Below, piece by piece: positions 1 to 8,051 of a DNA stretch of 64,000 nt. The stretch spans positions 164,001 through 228,000 of the forward strand of contig NZ_OY775906.1 in the NCBI RefSeq assembly GCF_963675065.1, given 5' to 3'. Within the stretch, counting starts at the first letter, position 1, and every line of letters starts with the position of its first letter. Under the pieces are notes generated by a model. It ran no database searches. It was given only the letters and a program-made list of their open reading frames with translations, and was not told the origin of the DNA. Source of the DNA: an uncultured Draconibacterium sp. (GTDB lineage Bacteria; Bacteroidota; Bacteroidia; Bacteroidales; Prolixibacteraceae). The position numbers and the translations under genes were made by a program.

Positions 1-301
1 CAATTTCCGTTTCCTTTTTACCCGAAAAACGAATGTGTTTTTTTGTGGTTTTTAAAACTTTACGAATTGTTTTTTTTGCCAGGTAAAAACTGCTTCGGTT
101 CAGGCTCATAAATTCCAGGTCGATCTCTTCTTTCACCTGCCTGATATATTCATCTTCGTTATAAGCTTCAAACAAAAGATAACTAAGCAGCTCTTTATTG
201 TCTTTTTTATACTTGGCCAGCCGTGTTATCACATCTTCTAAAACCTCGGGCGGCAGGTTTTTTAGTTCCTTTTTTATGTTGCTAAGTGAAGCAATTTCCA
301 T
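1..301 (-). CDS. Conserved hypothetical protein, C-terminus cut by window edge
   Basis: An open frame runs from an ATG at 301 leftward off the window, giving about 100 visible residues beginning MEIASLSNIKKELKNL. The sequence is charged and lysine-rich, predicted helical, with no signal peptide or membrane segment, so it is probably cytoplasmic. The middle part reads KDNKELLSYLLFEAYNEDEY, followed by a basic stretch around LAKKTIRKVLKTTKKHI that could contact nucleic acid, though this is only composition. It resembles a small hypothetical protein I recall from other Bacteroidetes, without known function. The stop codon lies outside the window. The gap upstream of its start is full of inverted repeats, which would lie in its leader if transcription starts far upstream. 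Confidence 0.7.
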   Translation of the reverse strand, partial: MEIASLSNIKKELKNLPPEVLEDVITRLAKYKKDNKELLSYLLFEAYNEDEYIRQVKEEIDLEFMSLNRSSFYLAKKTIRKVLKTTKKHIRFSGKKETEI

Positions 302-396
302 AGCCTGCAAAATAACCTAATTAATTTATAAAAAAGAATTAATTACCAGTAGGGCTGACGAAATAATTGACATACAATTATTTGTCAGGATTAACC

Positions 397-461
397 TTGA
401 CATTGAAAATCGTAGGATATTCATTGCTGAAGCACATAATATGCAGATTTTCAATCGTCAA
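397..461. repeat. Long inverted repeat, 15-bp stem with one bulge
   Basis: The left arm TTGACATTGAAAATC at 397-411 pairs with the right arm at 446-461 (GATTTTCAAT, one bulged C, then GTCAA), around a 34-base loop. No T-run follows on either strand, so it is not a simple intrinsic terminator. It may act as an RNA structure or a protein-binding site; this is inference. Confidence 0.5.
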
Positions 462-714
462 TACTTCGTGTGGAAAATTCATGAATTTTTCAGGTTAAAA
501 TAAAACTTTCTTTTTCAGCCAATAACAGGCTAAAACTTTTACCGAAGTTGAGCAATGATTGATTTCGTAGAACAGCCAACAGCACAATTTCAAGGGTAAC
601 TGTAGCAGAAGGCAGGTGAATAGCGGTTAATGAGTTTTGCAGAATAAAACCTGACGTTGGTTGGTGGTTATTTACTGAATGCTGAATTAAAATTCATTAC
701 ATCAGTCAGTTACG

Positions 715-722
715 TAAATTTG
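715..722 (+). promoter_or_regulatory. Candidate -7 promoter box (TAAATTTG)
   Basis: TAAATTTG matches the Bacteroidetes -7 consensus TAnnTTTG and lies 30 bases before the start of the secreted protein gene. No clear -33 TTTG is seen at the usual distance, so the call is tentative. Confidence 0.4.
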
Positions 723-752
723 AAATGTAAAAACAATTAAAACAGTACAATC

Positions 753-1250
753 ATGAAAACAAAACTAGTTCTATTAAGCATTTGCATTGCAATTTTAAGC
801 ATGGGCGCCACCGCAAAAATTAAAGACGGAAAGGCGATGACCGGAAACTCTCTTACCGAATTTGGTAAGTATACTATAGTAAATTCAAGCTCACCAATGG
901 TTTACGATGATCAGGTATTGGAAACTTACGAGTTAACGTACGAAAATATTAGTAATCCTGTACGAATTGGAGTTTTGTGTGAGGATGATAAAAAATGTAA
1001 AACGTTTATTGTTCGTACCGATGAGTTTGAAATTGAATATGCCTGCAAAAACCATGTGTTTGGAGTGAAGAAAATGGAACCTCGTTTCCAGCAGTTGCCA
1101 AAAGAAGAAATGGAACTGAAATTGGACAGAGTTGCTTACTATTCACAACGGGTAATTTGCCAGAACAAAAAATCGCAAGACGATTTACTGGGTTTGATTG
1201 CATGTTATTTTCCTGATTTAGTGAAAGACGAATATCAAGCCAGTTTTTAA
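753..1250 (+). CDS. Small secreted hypothetical protein
   Basis: A 165-residue protein that starts with a typical Sec signal peptide (MKTKLVLLSICIAILSMGATA), so the mature form of about 144 residues is probably periplasmic or secreted. Four cysteines remain in the mature chain (in the LCEDDKKCK, YACKN and VICQN contexts) plus one near the C-terminus, which could form disulfides after export. No lipobox, membrane segment or known domain is recognised. It is transcribed alone: a promoter-like box lies 30 bases upstream and two hairpin terminators follow. Its function is unknown. Confidence 0.75.
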   Translation: MKTKLVLLSICIAILSMGATAKIKDGKAMTGNSLTEFGKYTIVNSSSPMVYDDQVLETYELTYENISNPVRIGVLCEDDKKCKTFIVRTDEFEIEYACKNHVFGVKKMEPRFQQLPKEEMELKLDRVAYYSQRVICQNKKSQDDLLGLIACYFPDLVKDEYQASF

Positions 1251-1299
1251 AACGAATTTATACAGCGCAATTTTTTTCATAGAAATGTGAAAAGCTAAT

Positions 1300-1326
1300 C
1301 CCCGCCAGAGGGCGGGGGTTTTTTCT
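1300..1326 (+). terminator. Intrinsic terminator
   Basis: A GC-rich stem CCCCGCC (1300-1306) / GGCGGGG (1311-1317) with a four-base AGAG loop is followed directly by a T-run. It ends transcription of the secreted protein gene. Confidence 0.85.
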
Positions 1327-1419
1327 CTGAACAGAAAAACAAAAAACAGAAACCATTGAAAATAAAGAGTGAGTAGAATATTATAGGGTAATATAAATTA
1401 GTGAGTACTTTACTCGAAG

Positions 1420-1448
1420 GCCCTGCGTTGTAACAACGCAGGGCTTTT
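1420..1448 (+). terminator. Second intrinsic terminator
   Basis: A perfect 11-bp stem GCCCTGCGTTG (1420-1430) / CAACGCAGGGC (1434-1444) closes a TAA loop and is followed by TTTT. It lies about 100 bases beyond the first terminator and insulates the sensor-kinase operon downstream. The short T-tail and near symmetry allow action on both strands. Confidence 0.8.
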
Positions 1449-1582
1449 CAATGTATGGAAGTTTTTTTGCTGCAAAATGGTAATTTCTGTCAGCCAACGA
1501 CAGGTTTTTACCGCCCGCCCCATGTTAATCACCAAAGTGCTTTTATAAATGTTGTTACCTTTATGATAGGGGAGTTAATGGT

Positions 1583-2674
1583 ATGAACAAATTGTTGTAC
1601 AATAACAGTGTGCTTTACCGGGGAACAAGGCATATTTTATTCTTTGTAATTACCGTGGTATTGTTTACAGGTATTTTATTTGTTCAAAGCGAAAACGATA
1701 GCCTGCTGCACATTTTAGGAATAACATTAGGCAATGCCTTATTCTTTTTTGGCTATGCTTACATCATTATTTTTCTTCTTATTCCCGAACTGTTGTTAAA
1801 AGCCAAGCCGTTTTGGTTTATTGTAGTTTTTTTACTGGTAGGAATTGGCTTATCGGCATTAAAATTATTGTTCTCCGATTATATTTTTTATGCTTCAATA
1901 GCTCCCGAGAATATATCCGGAAACGGTGCTTTTAATCTTCGTTTGATTGTGATGAATACAAAAGACATGACTTTTATTGTGGCCTTGTTTTGTATTGCCA
2001 AATATGTTAAAGATTACATTCTTACCGAAAATATCAGGAAAAAACTGGAGCAGCAACACCGAAAAGCACAAACAACACTTTTGCAATCGCAATTCGATCC
2101 GCATTTCATGTTCAACACCATTAATAATTTGTATGCGTTATCGTTACTTAATCCTGGCAAAACCAACGAGGTTATTAGCCGCATGAAAATTGTGCTTACC
2201 TATATTATTAACGAAAGCCTTAAAGAATTTGTAACGCTAAAAGATGAAGTGGAACTGGTTGAAAATTACCTTCAGCTGGAGAAATTACGTTACGGGAAAC
2301 GTTTGCAGGTGAGTTACAAAACTGAAGGAAACTTGATCTCAGCTCAAATTCCTCCAATGGTATTGTTTCTATTGGTTGAAAACAGTTTTAAACACGGCAG
2401 CAGTTTAGATGCCGGCGCACCGTGGATTACTATTTTGGTACAAGCTACCGATGAAAAAATAATTATCGAAACAGAAAACAGCAAGCCCGAAGGGTTGCAG
2501 AAAAAAACAAAAGAAATTGAGCGGGGAAGTGGTTACAGTGGATTAAAAAGACGCTTGAATATTATTTACGACGGACAGGGTTATGACCTGAAAGTGAAAG
2601 ATATGGGCGACCGTTTTAAAGTGCGCCTGGAGTTAGAAAATACAGATGAAGACAGGCATATTACATATCGCTAA
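1583..2674 (+). CDS. LytS/YehU-type sensor histidine kinase
   Basis: This 363-residue membrane sensor belongs to the His_kinase (LytS/YehU) family. The N-terminal half has four or more hydrophobic segments (about residues 17-34, 45-70, 78-97, 128-143), then a coiled linker and the phosphoacceptor motif SQFDPHFMFNTINNLY with His174. The ATPase N-box follows as PPMVLFLLVENSFKHG (Glu266, Asn267), and a GSGYSGLKRRL segment stands where the G-box/RL motif is expected. It should autophosphorylate His174 and pass phosphate to the LytTR regulator encoded two genes downstream. No extracellular sensing domain is seen; the signal may be read by the membrane part. Its end overlaps the next gene by 29 bases, suggesting coupled translation. 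Confidence 0.88.
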   Translation: MNKLLYNNSVLYRGTRHILFFVITVVLFTGILFVQSENDSLLHILGITLGNALFFFGYAYIIIFLLIPELLLKAKPFWFIVVFLLVGIGLSALKLLFSDYIFYASIAPENISGNGAFNLRLIVMNTKDMTFIVALFCIAKYVKDYILTENIRKKLEQQHRKAQTTLLQSQFDPHFMFNTINNLYALSLLNPGKTNEVISRMKIVLTYIINESLKEFVTLKDEVELVENYLQLEKLRYGKRLQVSYKTEGNLISAQIPPMVLFLLVENSFKHGSSLDAGAPWITILVQATDEKIIIETENSKPEGLQKKTKEIERGSGYSGLKRRLNIIYDGQGYDLKVKDMGDRFKVRLELENTDEDRHITYR

Positions 2675-3683
2675 AAGGGATTATATTTTGCATGTCATCT
2701 TTTGGTTGGCATGGGTAATATCATTCACCTTTATTCAAACCTTGAACGAAGGAATTGCTTCGTTGCACATTTGGCTGATGTATTACCTTATTACTTTACC
2801 TGTTTTTGTAACTCACACGTATATAATTGCCTACTGGTTATTGCCCAAAACTTTTTTTAAAGGGAATTATTTGCTGTTTGCAGCAGGTGTAACCGTTCTT
2901 CTGATTGTATTTTCAATGATAGAATTACTGGTAAGCAACTATCTGGTTTTTTATCTTTTCGACAAAAGCAGAATGTTTGCTCCCGGATTCCTGAATTTTA
3001 AAAATATCATAATCAGCGGCGTTGGTAATCATTATATCATTTTAGTATTTCTGGCCATAAAGGCCGGTAATTCGTGGTATCGGGCCGAGTATCAGAAAGA
3101 AGAATTGCTGCGTTCGAAACTTGAAACCGAACTCGAAATTTACCGGTATCAGTTACAACCCCGCATTGTTCTGGAACTGATAAAGGAGCTGGAAGTTCTG
3201 TCGTTAAAAAAGGCGGAAACGGCACCGGATATGATTATTAATATTTCGAACTTCCTCAACCGTTTTCTTTACGAAGGAAAAGAAGAACTGATACCGCTTG
3301 AGCTGGAAGTAAGGTTGCTGGAGGAGTTTATGACCATCCATAACCATGCTTTAGGCGAGCGGCTAAGTAGTAATTTTATTGTTAGCGGAAACCTTAAATC
3401 GTATGTTGTTCCGCCACTTTTGCTGCTTCCGTTTATAAATTCTGCAATAAAAATAGCCTACGAGTGTAACGAAACGTATGAAAGTACAGTCATTATAAAA
3501 GCGGAGCGAAAGTATTTGCTGTTTTCGTTTACATTTTGGAGCGAAAACAGTTTTAAAATAGCCGACAATGAAGACAATAAAATTACCTACCGGCGTTTGG
3601 ATTATAATTACCCGGGCAAACATCGGTTGGTGGAGAACATAGATGACAATTTTAGAGAATTTAGTATAGAAATTTATCCGTAA
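2646..3683 (+). CDS. Degenerate LytS-like sensor protein (probable pseudokinase)
   Basis: A 345-residue protein built like its neighbour: four hydrophobic segments in residues 14-140, a charged coiled linker, then the kinase-like region. The phosphoacceptor motif is changed to YQLQPRIVLELIKEL, with Arg173 where the active histidine should be. The N-box reads PPLLLLPFINSAIKIA, losing the Glu-Asn pair, and no glycine box is recognisable near the C-terminus. The frame is intact and the fold motifs around PP and LEEFMTIH persist, so it looks like a maintained non-catalytic partner rather than decay. It could form a heterodimer with the upstream kinase and regulate it. The start at 2646 lies inside the upstream gene; the membrane topology supports this start. 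Confidence 0.75.
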   Translation: MKTGILHIAKRDYILHVIFWLAWVISFTFIQTLNEGIASLHIWLMYYLITLPVFVTHTYIIAYWLLPKTFFKGNYLLFAAGVTVLLIVFSMIELLVSNYLVFYLFDKSRMFAPGFLNFKNIIISGVGNHYIILVFLAIKAGNSWYRAEYQKEELLRSKLETELEIYRYQLQPRIVLELIKELEVLSLKKAETAPDMIINISNFLNRFLYEGKEELIPLELEVRLLEEFMTIHNHALGERLSSNFIVSGNLKSYVVPPLLLLPFINSAIKIAYECNETYESTVIIKAERKYLLFSFTFWSENSFKIADNEDNKITYRRLDYNYPGKHRLVENIDDNFREFSIEIYP

Positions 3684-3791
3684 AAGTGTAACACTATACC
3701 TATTTCTCGTACTATTTTAATAACAGATTGAAAACAGACTGAAGCTTGTGCTTCGAATTAAACAGAAAACGAAAGCTAATTCCGTATTACC

Positions 3792-4514
3792 ATGAAAACA
3801 AAGTGCCTCATTATCGATGATGAGCCTCTTGCACGTGACTTGATGCGCTCGCACATTGAAAAACTAGATAATTTTGAAATTTGTGCAGAATGTGGCGATG
3901 CCATGAAAGCCTTGCAGGAACTTCATAATCACAAGATCGACCTGATGTTTATGGACATTCAGATGCCCCAGATAACAGGAATCGAATTCCTACGGACATT
4001 AAAAAATCCACCAAAAGTTATTATTACCACTGCCTTCCGCGAATACGCTCTTGAAGGGTTTGAGCTGGATGTGGTTGATTTCTTGCTTAAACCAATAACC
4101 TTCGAGCGTTTCCTGAAATCGGTGAATAAATATTATCAGTCGGTTCAGGACGATATCCCGGCGGCGCAGCCCATCGCTTCAACAAATGGAAAACCCGATG
4201 ACGCTTTTATTTATGTGAAAGAGAATAAAAAGGTTTTGAAAGTGCATTTAAACGAAATCCTGTATGTTGAGGGCTTGAGCGAATATGTACAGATTTATAC
4301 TACCGAGAAAAAAATCATCACAAAAACAAGCATGACTCACATGTCGGAAAAACTGCCTGACAATGGATTTATGCGCATTCATAAATCGTTTATTGTGGCG
4401 CTGTCGAAAATCGAAGCATTTACCTCGACCAGCATTGAAGTACCGGGAAAAGAATTGCCTATCGGCCGGAGTTATAAGAATGCAGTGCTGGAGGTTTTGC
4501 AGCTTCAGGGGTAA
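3792..4514 (+). CDS. LytTR-family response regulator
   Basis: A 240-residue two-domain transcription regulator. Residues 1-120 form a receiver domain: acidic pair in LIIDDEP, phosphoacceptor Asp55 in LMFMDIQMP, a Thr in VIITTAF and the Lys in FLLKPI. A LytTR DNA-binding domain follows from about residue 137 (FIYVKENKKVLKVHLNEILYVE to the C-terminus, with the conserved FMRIHKSFIV segment). It sits 108 bases after the sensor pair and is their probable output. Targets cannot be read from the sequence. Its last bases overlap the convergent gene at 4505. Confidence 0.9.
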   Translation: MKTKCLIIDDEPLARDLMRSHIEKLDNFEICAECGDAMKALQELHNHKIDLMFMDIQMPQITGIEFLRTLKNPPKVIITTAFREYALEGFELDVVDFLLKPITFERFLKSVNKYYQSVQDDIPAAQPIASTNGKPDDAFIYVKENKKVLKVHLNEILYVEGLSEYVQIYTTEKKIITKTSMTHMSEKLPDNGFMRIHKSFIVALSKIEAFTSTSIEVPGKELPIGRSYKNAVLEVLQLQG

Positions 4515-5086
4515 AAAATAGTTCCTGCATTTACAAAAAGTTGCCAGAGTTTTAAGATTCCTGAATCTTCTTCATCCAACGATTTTATTGGCGAAAGTTG
4601 CAGGTACGAAATCCGATGTTTGTTAACAGACTGAAGATTTTGTTCCGCGTCATCACTAATCGGAATTTTGTGCACGCATAAAGTTAGTACCGTTTTTAAT
4701 GTAGTGGCGCGTACCCGGATGGTGTGTTTCGAAAACTTTGCCGGATGAATATGGATGTAACGATCTGCCTGGTTGCCACGTTTTATCAGCCATTTCGATT
4801 CATCTGATAAGGTGATTTTTTTCCACTCCAAATTTCCCAGCCAATTCTTAAAGGCGGTTTGAGTGTTAATATTTTTTGTTTCGAAATAGTTGAGGATGGA
4901 ATTACAAATCTGCTCCGGCGTTAATTCTCCGAGGTAGAAATCGAACAGGTTATTCCCAATCGAAAGAAGTGCTTTTTCTGTAACATTCCAATCGCTTTTT
5001 TGCCATACGGTAAGTTCGTTCAGGAGAAAATGAAAGTGATGTTTGTAAGGATTATATTGAATTGGCAGCGGAATTTCAGGTGGCAT
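4505..5086 (-). CDS. Conserved hypothetical protein
   Basis: A 193-residue protein with no signal peptide or membrane segment, probably cytoplasmic. It starts MPPEIPLPIQYNPYKHHF and contains a helix-rich middle part (LTPEQICNSILNYFETKN) and several tryptophans. I do not recognise a domain. It is convergent with the LytTR regulator, overlapping it by 10 bases, and divergent from the aminotransferase at 5135 with only 48 bases between starts, so the two may share a control region. Function unknown. Confidence 0.6.
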   Translation of the reverse strand: MPPEIPLPIQYNPYKHHFHFLLNELTVWQKSDWNVTEKALLSIGNNLFDFYLGELTPEQICNSILNYFETKNINTQTAFKNWLGNLEWKKITLSDESKWLIKRGNQADRYIHIHPAKFSKHTIRVRATTLKTVLTLCVHKIPISDDAEQNLQSVNKHRISYLQLSPIKSLDEEDSGILKLWQLFVNAGTIFYP

Positions 5087-5134
5087 TTGAATTGCTTTTG
5101 AAACATTTCAATAAATTTACCACAAAAGAAGTAT

Positions 5135-5956
5135 ATGGCACTTTTTCCTATCCATAAATATTTTGTTTTTAATGATCGGCTTCTACCGGTTTCTACTTTT
5201 GTTCCGGCCGAAAACGAAGGTGGAATCTACGAAGTTTTACGTGTTGTGAACGGAGTTCCACTGTTTTTGGATGAGCATTTGCTTCGGATGCAGTCATCGG
5301 CCGAACTGGCCGGGAAAGAGGTTCGATATACTTGTGCGCAGTTGGAGGCGTTTTTAAATCAGCTGATTGTAAGAAACGAGGTGGATGAGGGGAATATTCT
5401 TATTTCTTGCAAAACCAATCTGAAAGCTTTTTTTATCGCGCATAATTATCCTTCGGCTGAACAGTACAGGTTTGGAATTCGTTGCGGATTGTTACATGCC
5501 GAGCGTATGAATCCAAACGCCAAAGTTTTTCAAACCGAAGTACGCAAACAAGCCACCCGACAGATGGAAACAAGCGGTTTTTACGAAGTGCTGTTGGTTG
5601 ATCATGAAGAGCGAATTACCGAAGGAAGCCGAAGCAATGTGTTTTTTATAAAAGGCAATGAAATAATTACACCTCCGGGCAAGCAGGTGTTGTTGGGAAT
5701 CACCAGGCAAAAAACAATTGCCTGTGCTAATCGCCTCAAGCTAAAAGTAGTTGAGGCAGAAATACAACTGGGAAGATTAACTGGTTTTGATGCCGCTTTT
5801 ATAACCGGTACTTCGCCAAAATTACTTCCGGTAAACGAAGTGGACGGGCATTGTTTTGATGTCGACAATAAAGTATTACGAAGTCTGATGATTGAATACG
5901 ATAAAATTATTCAGGAAGACATAAAAAAAAGATTGTCAGGAAAAGCGGTTAATTAA
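5135..5956 (+). CDS. PLP-dependent class IV aminotransferase
   Basis: A 273-residue protein of the fold-type IV PLP family (branched-chain aminotransferase, D-amino-acid aminotransferase, aminodeoxychorismate lyase). It has the N-terminal GGIYEVLRVVNGVPLFLDEHLLRM segment, a lysine in EVRKQAT (Lys138) at the position expected to hold PLP, and the cofactor-binding signature ITEGSRSNVFFIKG (Glu163). The TPPGKQVLLGITRQ segment and a late TGTSPKLLPV segment complete the family pattern. The exact substrate cannot be assigned; a second, shorter class IV protein at 46744 lies beside pabB and fits the folate role better. Cytoplasmic. Confidence 0.82.
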   Translation: MALFPIHKYFVFNDRLLPVSTFVPAENEGGIYEVLRVVNGVPLFLDEHLLRMQSSAELAGKEVRYTCAQLEAFLNQLIVRNEVDEGNILISCKTNLKAFFIAHNYPSAEQYRFGIRCGLLHAERMNPNAKVFQTEVRKQATRQMETSGFYEVLLVDHEERITEGSRSNVFFIKGNEIITPPGKQVLLGITRQKTIACANRLKLKVVEAEIQLGRLTGFDAAFITGTSPKLLPVNEVDGHCFDVDNKVLRSLMIEYDKIIQEDIKKRLSGKAVN

Positions 5957-5980
5957 ACATCTTGCCTGACAACCTTTTAT
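5933..5980 (+). terminator. Probable terminator between convergent genes
   Basis: TTGTCAGG at 5933-5940 pairs with CCTGACAA at 5965-5972, followed by CCTTTT. The left arm lies within the end of the aminotransferase gene and the loop is long (24 bases), so the call is moderate. Confidence 0.45.
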
Positions 5981-5995
5981 TATCTGATAGAGATA

Positions 5996-7150
5996 TTACA
6001 ATCTGTCTCTTAAAATCTTCTCAATTTCATCATAACCCATATCCTGCTTCTCGCCAATTTTGGCTTCACTTTGTTTAAAGCGTTCTACAATTTTAGCAAT
6101 GGTAGATTCCGTAACATCATAATCAGGCAGGCGGCATGGTACACCTAACGATTCGAAGAACTCAACTGTTCGCGCAATAATGGCGTCGATTCTTTCATCC
6201 TCGTTCCCACTTGTAATTCCCCAAATGCGTTCGCCATATTGTAAGATCTTGTCTTTTTTATTGTCGCGTTTAATGTGCATTACTCCCGGCAAAACAATGG
6301 CCAGTGTTCGTCCGTGGTCGATTCCGTGAAAAGCAGTCAATTCGTGACCGATAACATGTGTCGACCAGTCTTGCGGAACACCAACTGCAATCATTCCGTT
6401 TAGTGCCATTGTTGCACACCACATAAAGTTGGCAGCAGCTTCGTAGTTTTTTCGATCGGCCAAAACTTTCGGACCTTCCTCAATAAGCGTGGTCAGGATA
6501 CTTTCTGCCAGCCTATCCTGAAGCGGCGAATTTACTTTGAAAGTCAGGTATTGCTCCATTACGTGTACAAAAGCATCAACAACACCGTTGGCCACCTGTC
6601 GGTCGGGTAAGGTAAACACACATTCCGGATCGAGTACCGAAAACTGAGGCATTACCAGCGGCGAACCAAAAGCTTTTTTCTCCTGTCTTTCGACACGCGT
6701 AATTACTGAATTTCCGTTCATCTCCGAACCTGTTGCCGGTAAGGTTAAAACAGCTCCCAGCGGCAAAGCCTTTTCAACCGTTGCACCTGCTGCCAGAATA
6801 TCCCACGGATCGCCGTTTTCGTACAAGGCTGCTGTGGCAATAAATTTAGTGGCATCAAGTACCGAACCTCCACCAACTGCCAGCAAAAAAACGATATTTT
6901 TTTCTTTTACTACATCAACCGCTTTCATACAGGTTTCGTAGTGAGGATTGGCCTCAATTCCACTAAATTCCTCAACCGTACAACCTTTTAGCGCGGCCAT
7001 TACCTGGTTGTAAACACCGGTACGTTTTATACTTCCGCCACCGTAAATCATTAAAATGTTCGCATCAGCCGGAATTTCACCGGATAGCTTTGATATCGAT
7101 TCTTTTCCAAAAAGAATTTTAACTGGATTTCTGAACTCAAAATTGTACAT
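5996..7150 (-). CDS. Iron-containing alcohol dehydrogenase (YqhD-like)
   Basis: A 384-residue group III metal-dependent alcohol dehydrogenase. It carries the nucleotide-binding GGGSVLDATKFIA motif (GGGS at 93-96) and family metal positions, which by spacing are Asp192 and His196 (VVDAFVHVMEQ), His265 and His279 (STHVIGHELTAFHGIDHG). The sequence around PQDWSTHVIGHELTAFHG resembles E. coli YqhD, an NADPH-dependent broad aldehyde reductase, so it likely reduces aldehydes to alcohols in the cytoplasm, in fermentation or detoxification. It stands alone, convergent with the aminotransferase. Confidence 0.88.
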   Translation of the reverse strand: MYNFEFRNPVKILFGKESISKLSGEIPADANILMIYGGGSIKRTGVYNQVMAALKGCTVEEFSGIEANPHYETCMKAVDVVKEKNIVFLLAVGGGSVLDATKFIATAALYENGDPWDILAAGATVEKALPLGAVLTLPATGSEMNGNSVITRVERQEKKAFGSPLVMPQFSVLDPECVFTLPDRQVANGVVDAFVHVMEQYLTFKVNSPLQDRLAESILTTLIEEGPKVLADRKNYEAAANFMWCATMALNGMIAVGVPQDWSTHVIGHELTAFHGIDHGRTLAIVLPGVMHIKRDNKKDKILQYGERIWGITSGNEDERIDAIIARTVEFFESLGVPCRLPDYDVTESTIAKIVERFKQSEAKIGEKQDMGYDEIEKILRDRL

Positions 7151-7221
7151 GAAATTTATTTTTGGTTATTTCAACTGTCATCTGAAACAGGGATTGCCTG
7201 TTTGTTGTTCAAAGATATAAA

Positions 7222-7803
7222 ATGTGGCAGAAAAGATATTCAAATAGGGAGGTTGATTTCAGGGAAGATATTCCGAATTATTCCGACGAACAATTAAAAG
7301 AGGTGCTGAAAATGCGCGACCATTATCAGCCGGAAGCTGCAAAACTGGCTATTCAGGAAGCACTGAAACGTGGAATCATTAATTCGGAGCAGGATCTTTT
7401 TTCTGAAGAATATCGATGTGAGGAAATTCAATTTTCACTGTTTCCCAAAATCAAAAGAGACCGAAACCGAATAAAGATCAGAAGGAGTATTGCGCGTAGT
7501 CTGGTCATTTGTTCGGCGCTTCCGGTTGTTTATGGTTTAGTTGAGATGAAAACCGGAAACAGATGGGAGGGGGCGGCGATATTACTTTTTGGATTGCTGT
7601 GGCTGTTTTGTTCGGCACAGCTCATAAAAGTATTTCATGTGTTTTTTATAAGGTGTTTATTGGCTGGAACTGTACTTGGCGCCTTTTATATTTTTTTTCG
7701 CCTCATTTCATCACAGTCCTACACTTTTATGGATTTTTTCCTGGTTCTCGTTCTTGCCGGTTTGATCTTTTATGGCCTGATATTTCTTGCACGAAATAAG
7801 TAA
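7222..7803 (+). CDS. Hypothetical membrane protein
   Basis: A 193-residue protein with a soluble N-terminal third and a membrane C-terminal part. The N-terminal segment YSDEQLKEVLKMRDHYQPEAAKLAIQEALKRGII is a helical pair of a type often seen at the start of Bacteroidetes membrane proteins. Four hydrophobic segments follow (about residues 93-108, 116-132, 138-158, 166-190). No enzymatic motif is seen. It starts 71 bases from the divergent alcohol dehydrogenase. Function unknown. Confidence 0.6.
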   Translation: MWQKRYSNREVDFREDIPNYSDEQLKEVLKMRDHYQPEAAKLAIQEALKRGIINSEQDLFSEEYRCEEIQFSLFPKIKRDRNRIKIRRSIARSLVICSALPVVYGLVEMKTGNRWEGAAILLFGLLWLFCSAQLIKVFHVFFIRCLLAGTVLGAFYIFFRLISSQSYTFMDFFLVLVLAGLIFYGLIFLARNK

Positions 7804-7983
7804 CAACTTTCCCGAATTCCTCCACTTATCCAGAAAAAACAAACGTTCATCGAAATTACCACGATTTAGAACACACGAAACCTTACTTTTAAATCGTTAT
7901 TAAAATTAAAAAGCATGAAACAAACATGAAATTTTTCATTCAAAAATTACAAAAATAGGAATGAATAAATTTTATGTGAGAGC

Positions 7984-8008
7984 GACAGACGGAGCGGTTC
8001 CATCTGTC
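7984..8008. repeat. Hairpin-forming inverted repeat
   Basis: GACAGACGG (7984-7992) faces CCATCTGTC (8000-8008), giving eight of nine pairs around a short loop, 43 bases before the GIN-domain gene. No T-run follows immediately. It may be an operator or a dispersed intergenic element. Confidence 0.4.
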
Positions 8009-8051
8009 AAATTTGAATTTTTAAATTATAGAAAAATTAAAATTTACACAG

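Larger units (their letters stand above)
302..752. other. Hairpin-rich intergenic region
   Basis: This 451-base gap separates a leftward gene from a rightward one. No credible gene is seen in it. It holds four inverted repeats in close series: a 9-bp stem at 318-326/337-345, a 9-bp stem at 361-369/375-383 extendable by three pairs across a bulge, a long stem at 397-411/446-461, and a 16-bp palindrome at 474-489. The remainder to 752 is plain AT-rich sequence with a promoter-like box at its end. Confidence 0.6.

Noticed and set aside
2646..3683. Second sensor gene as a decayed pseudogene
   Set aside because: The frame is intact over 345 codons, membrane topology is kept and the start overlaps the active kinase, which favours a maintained non-catalytic protein.
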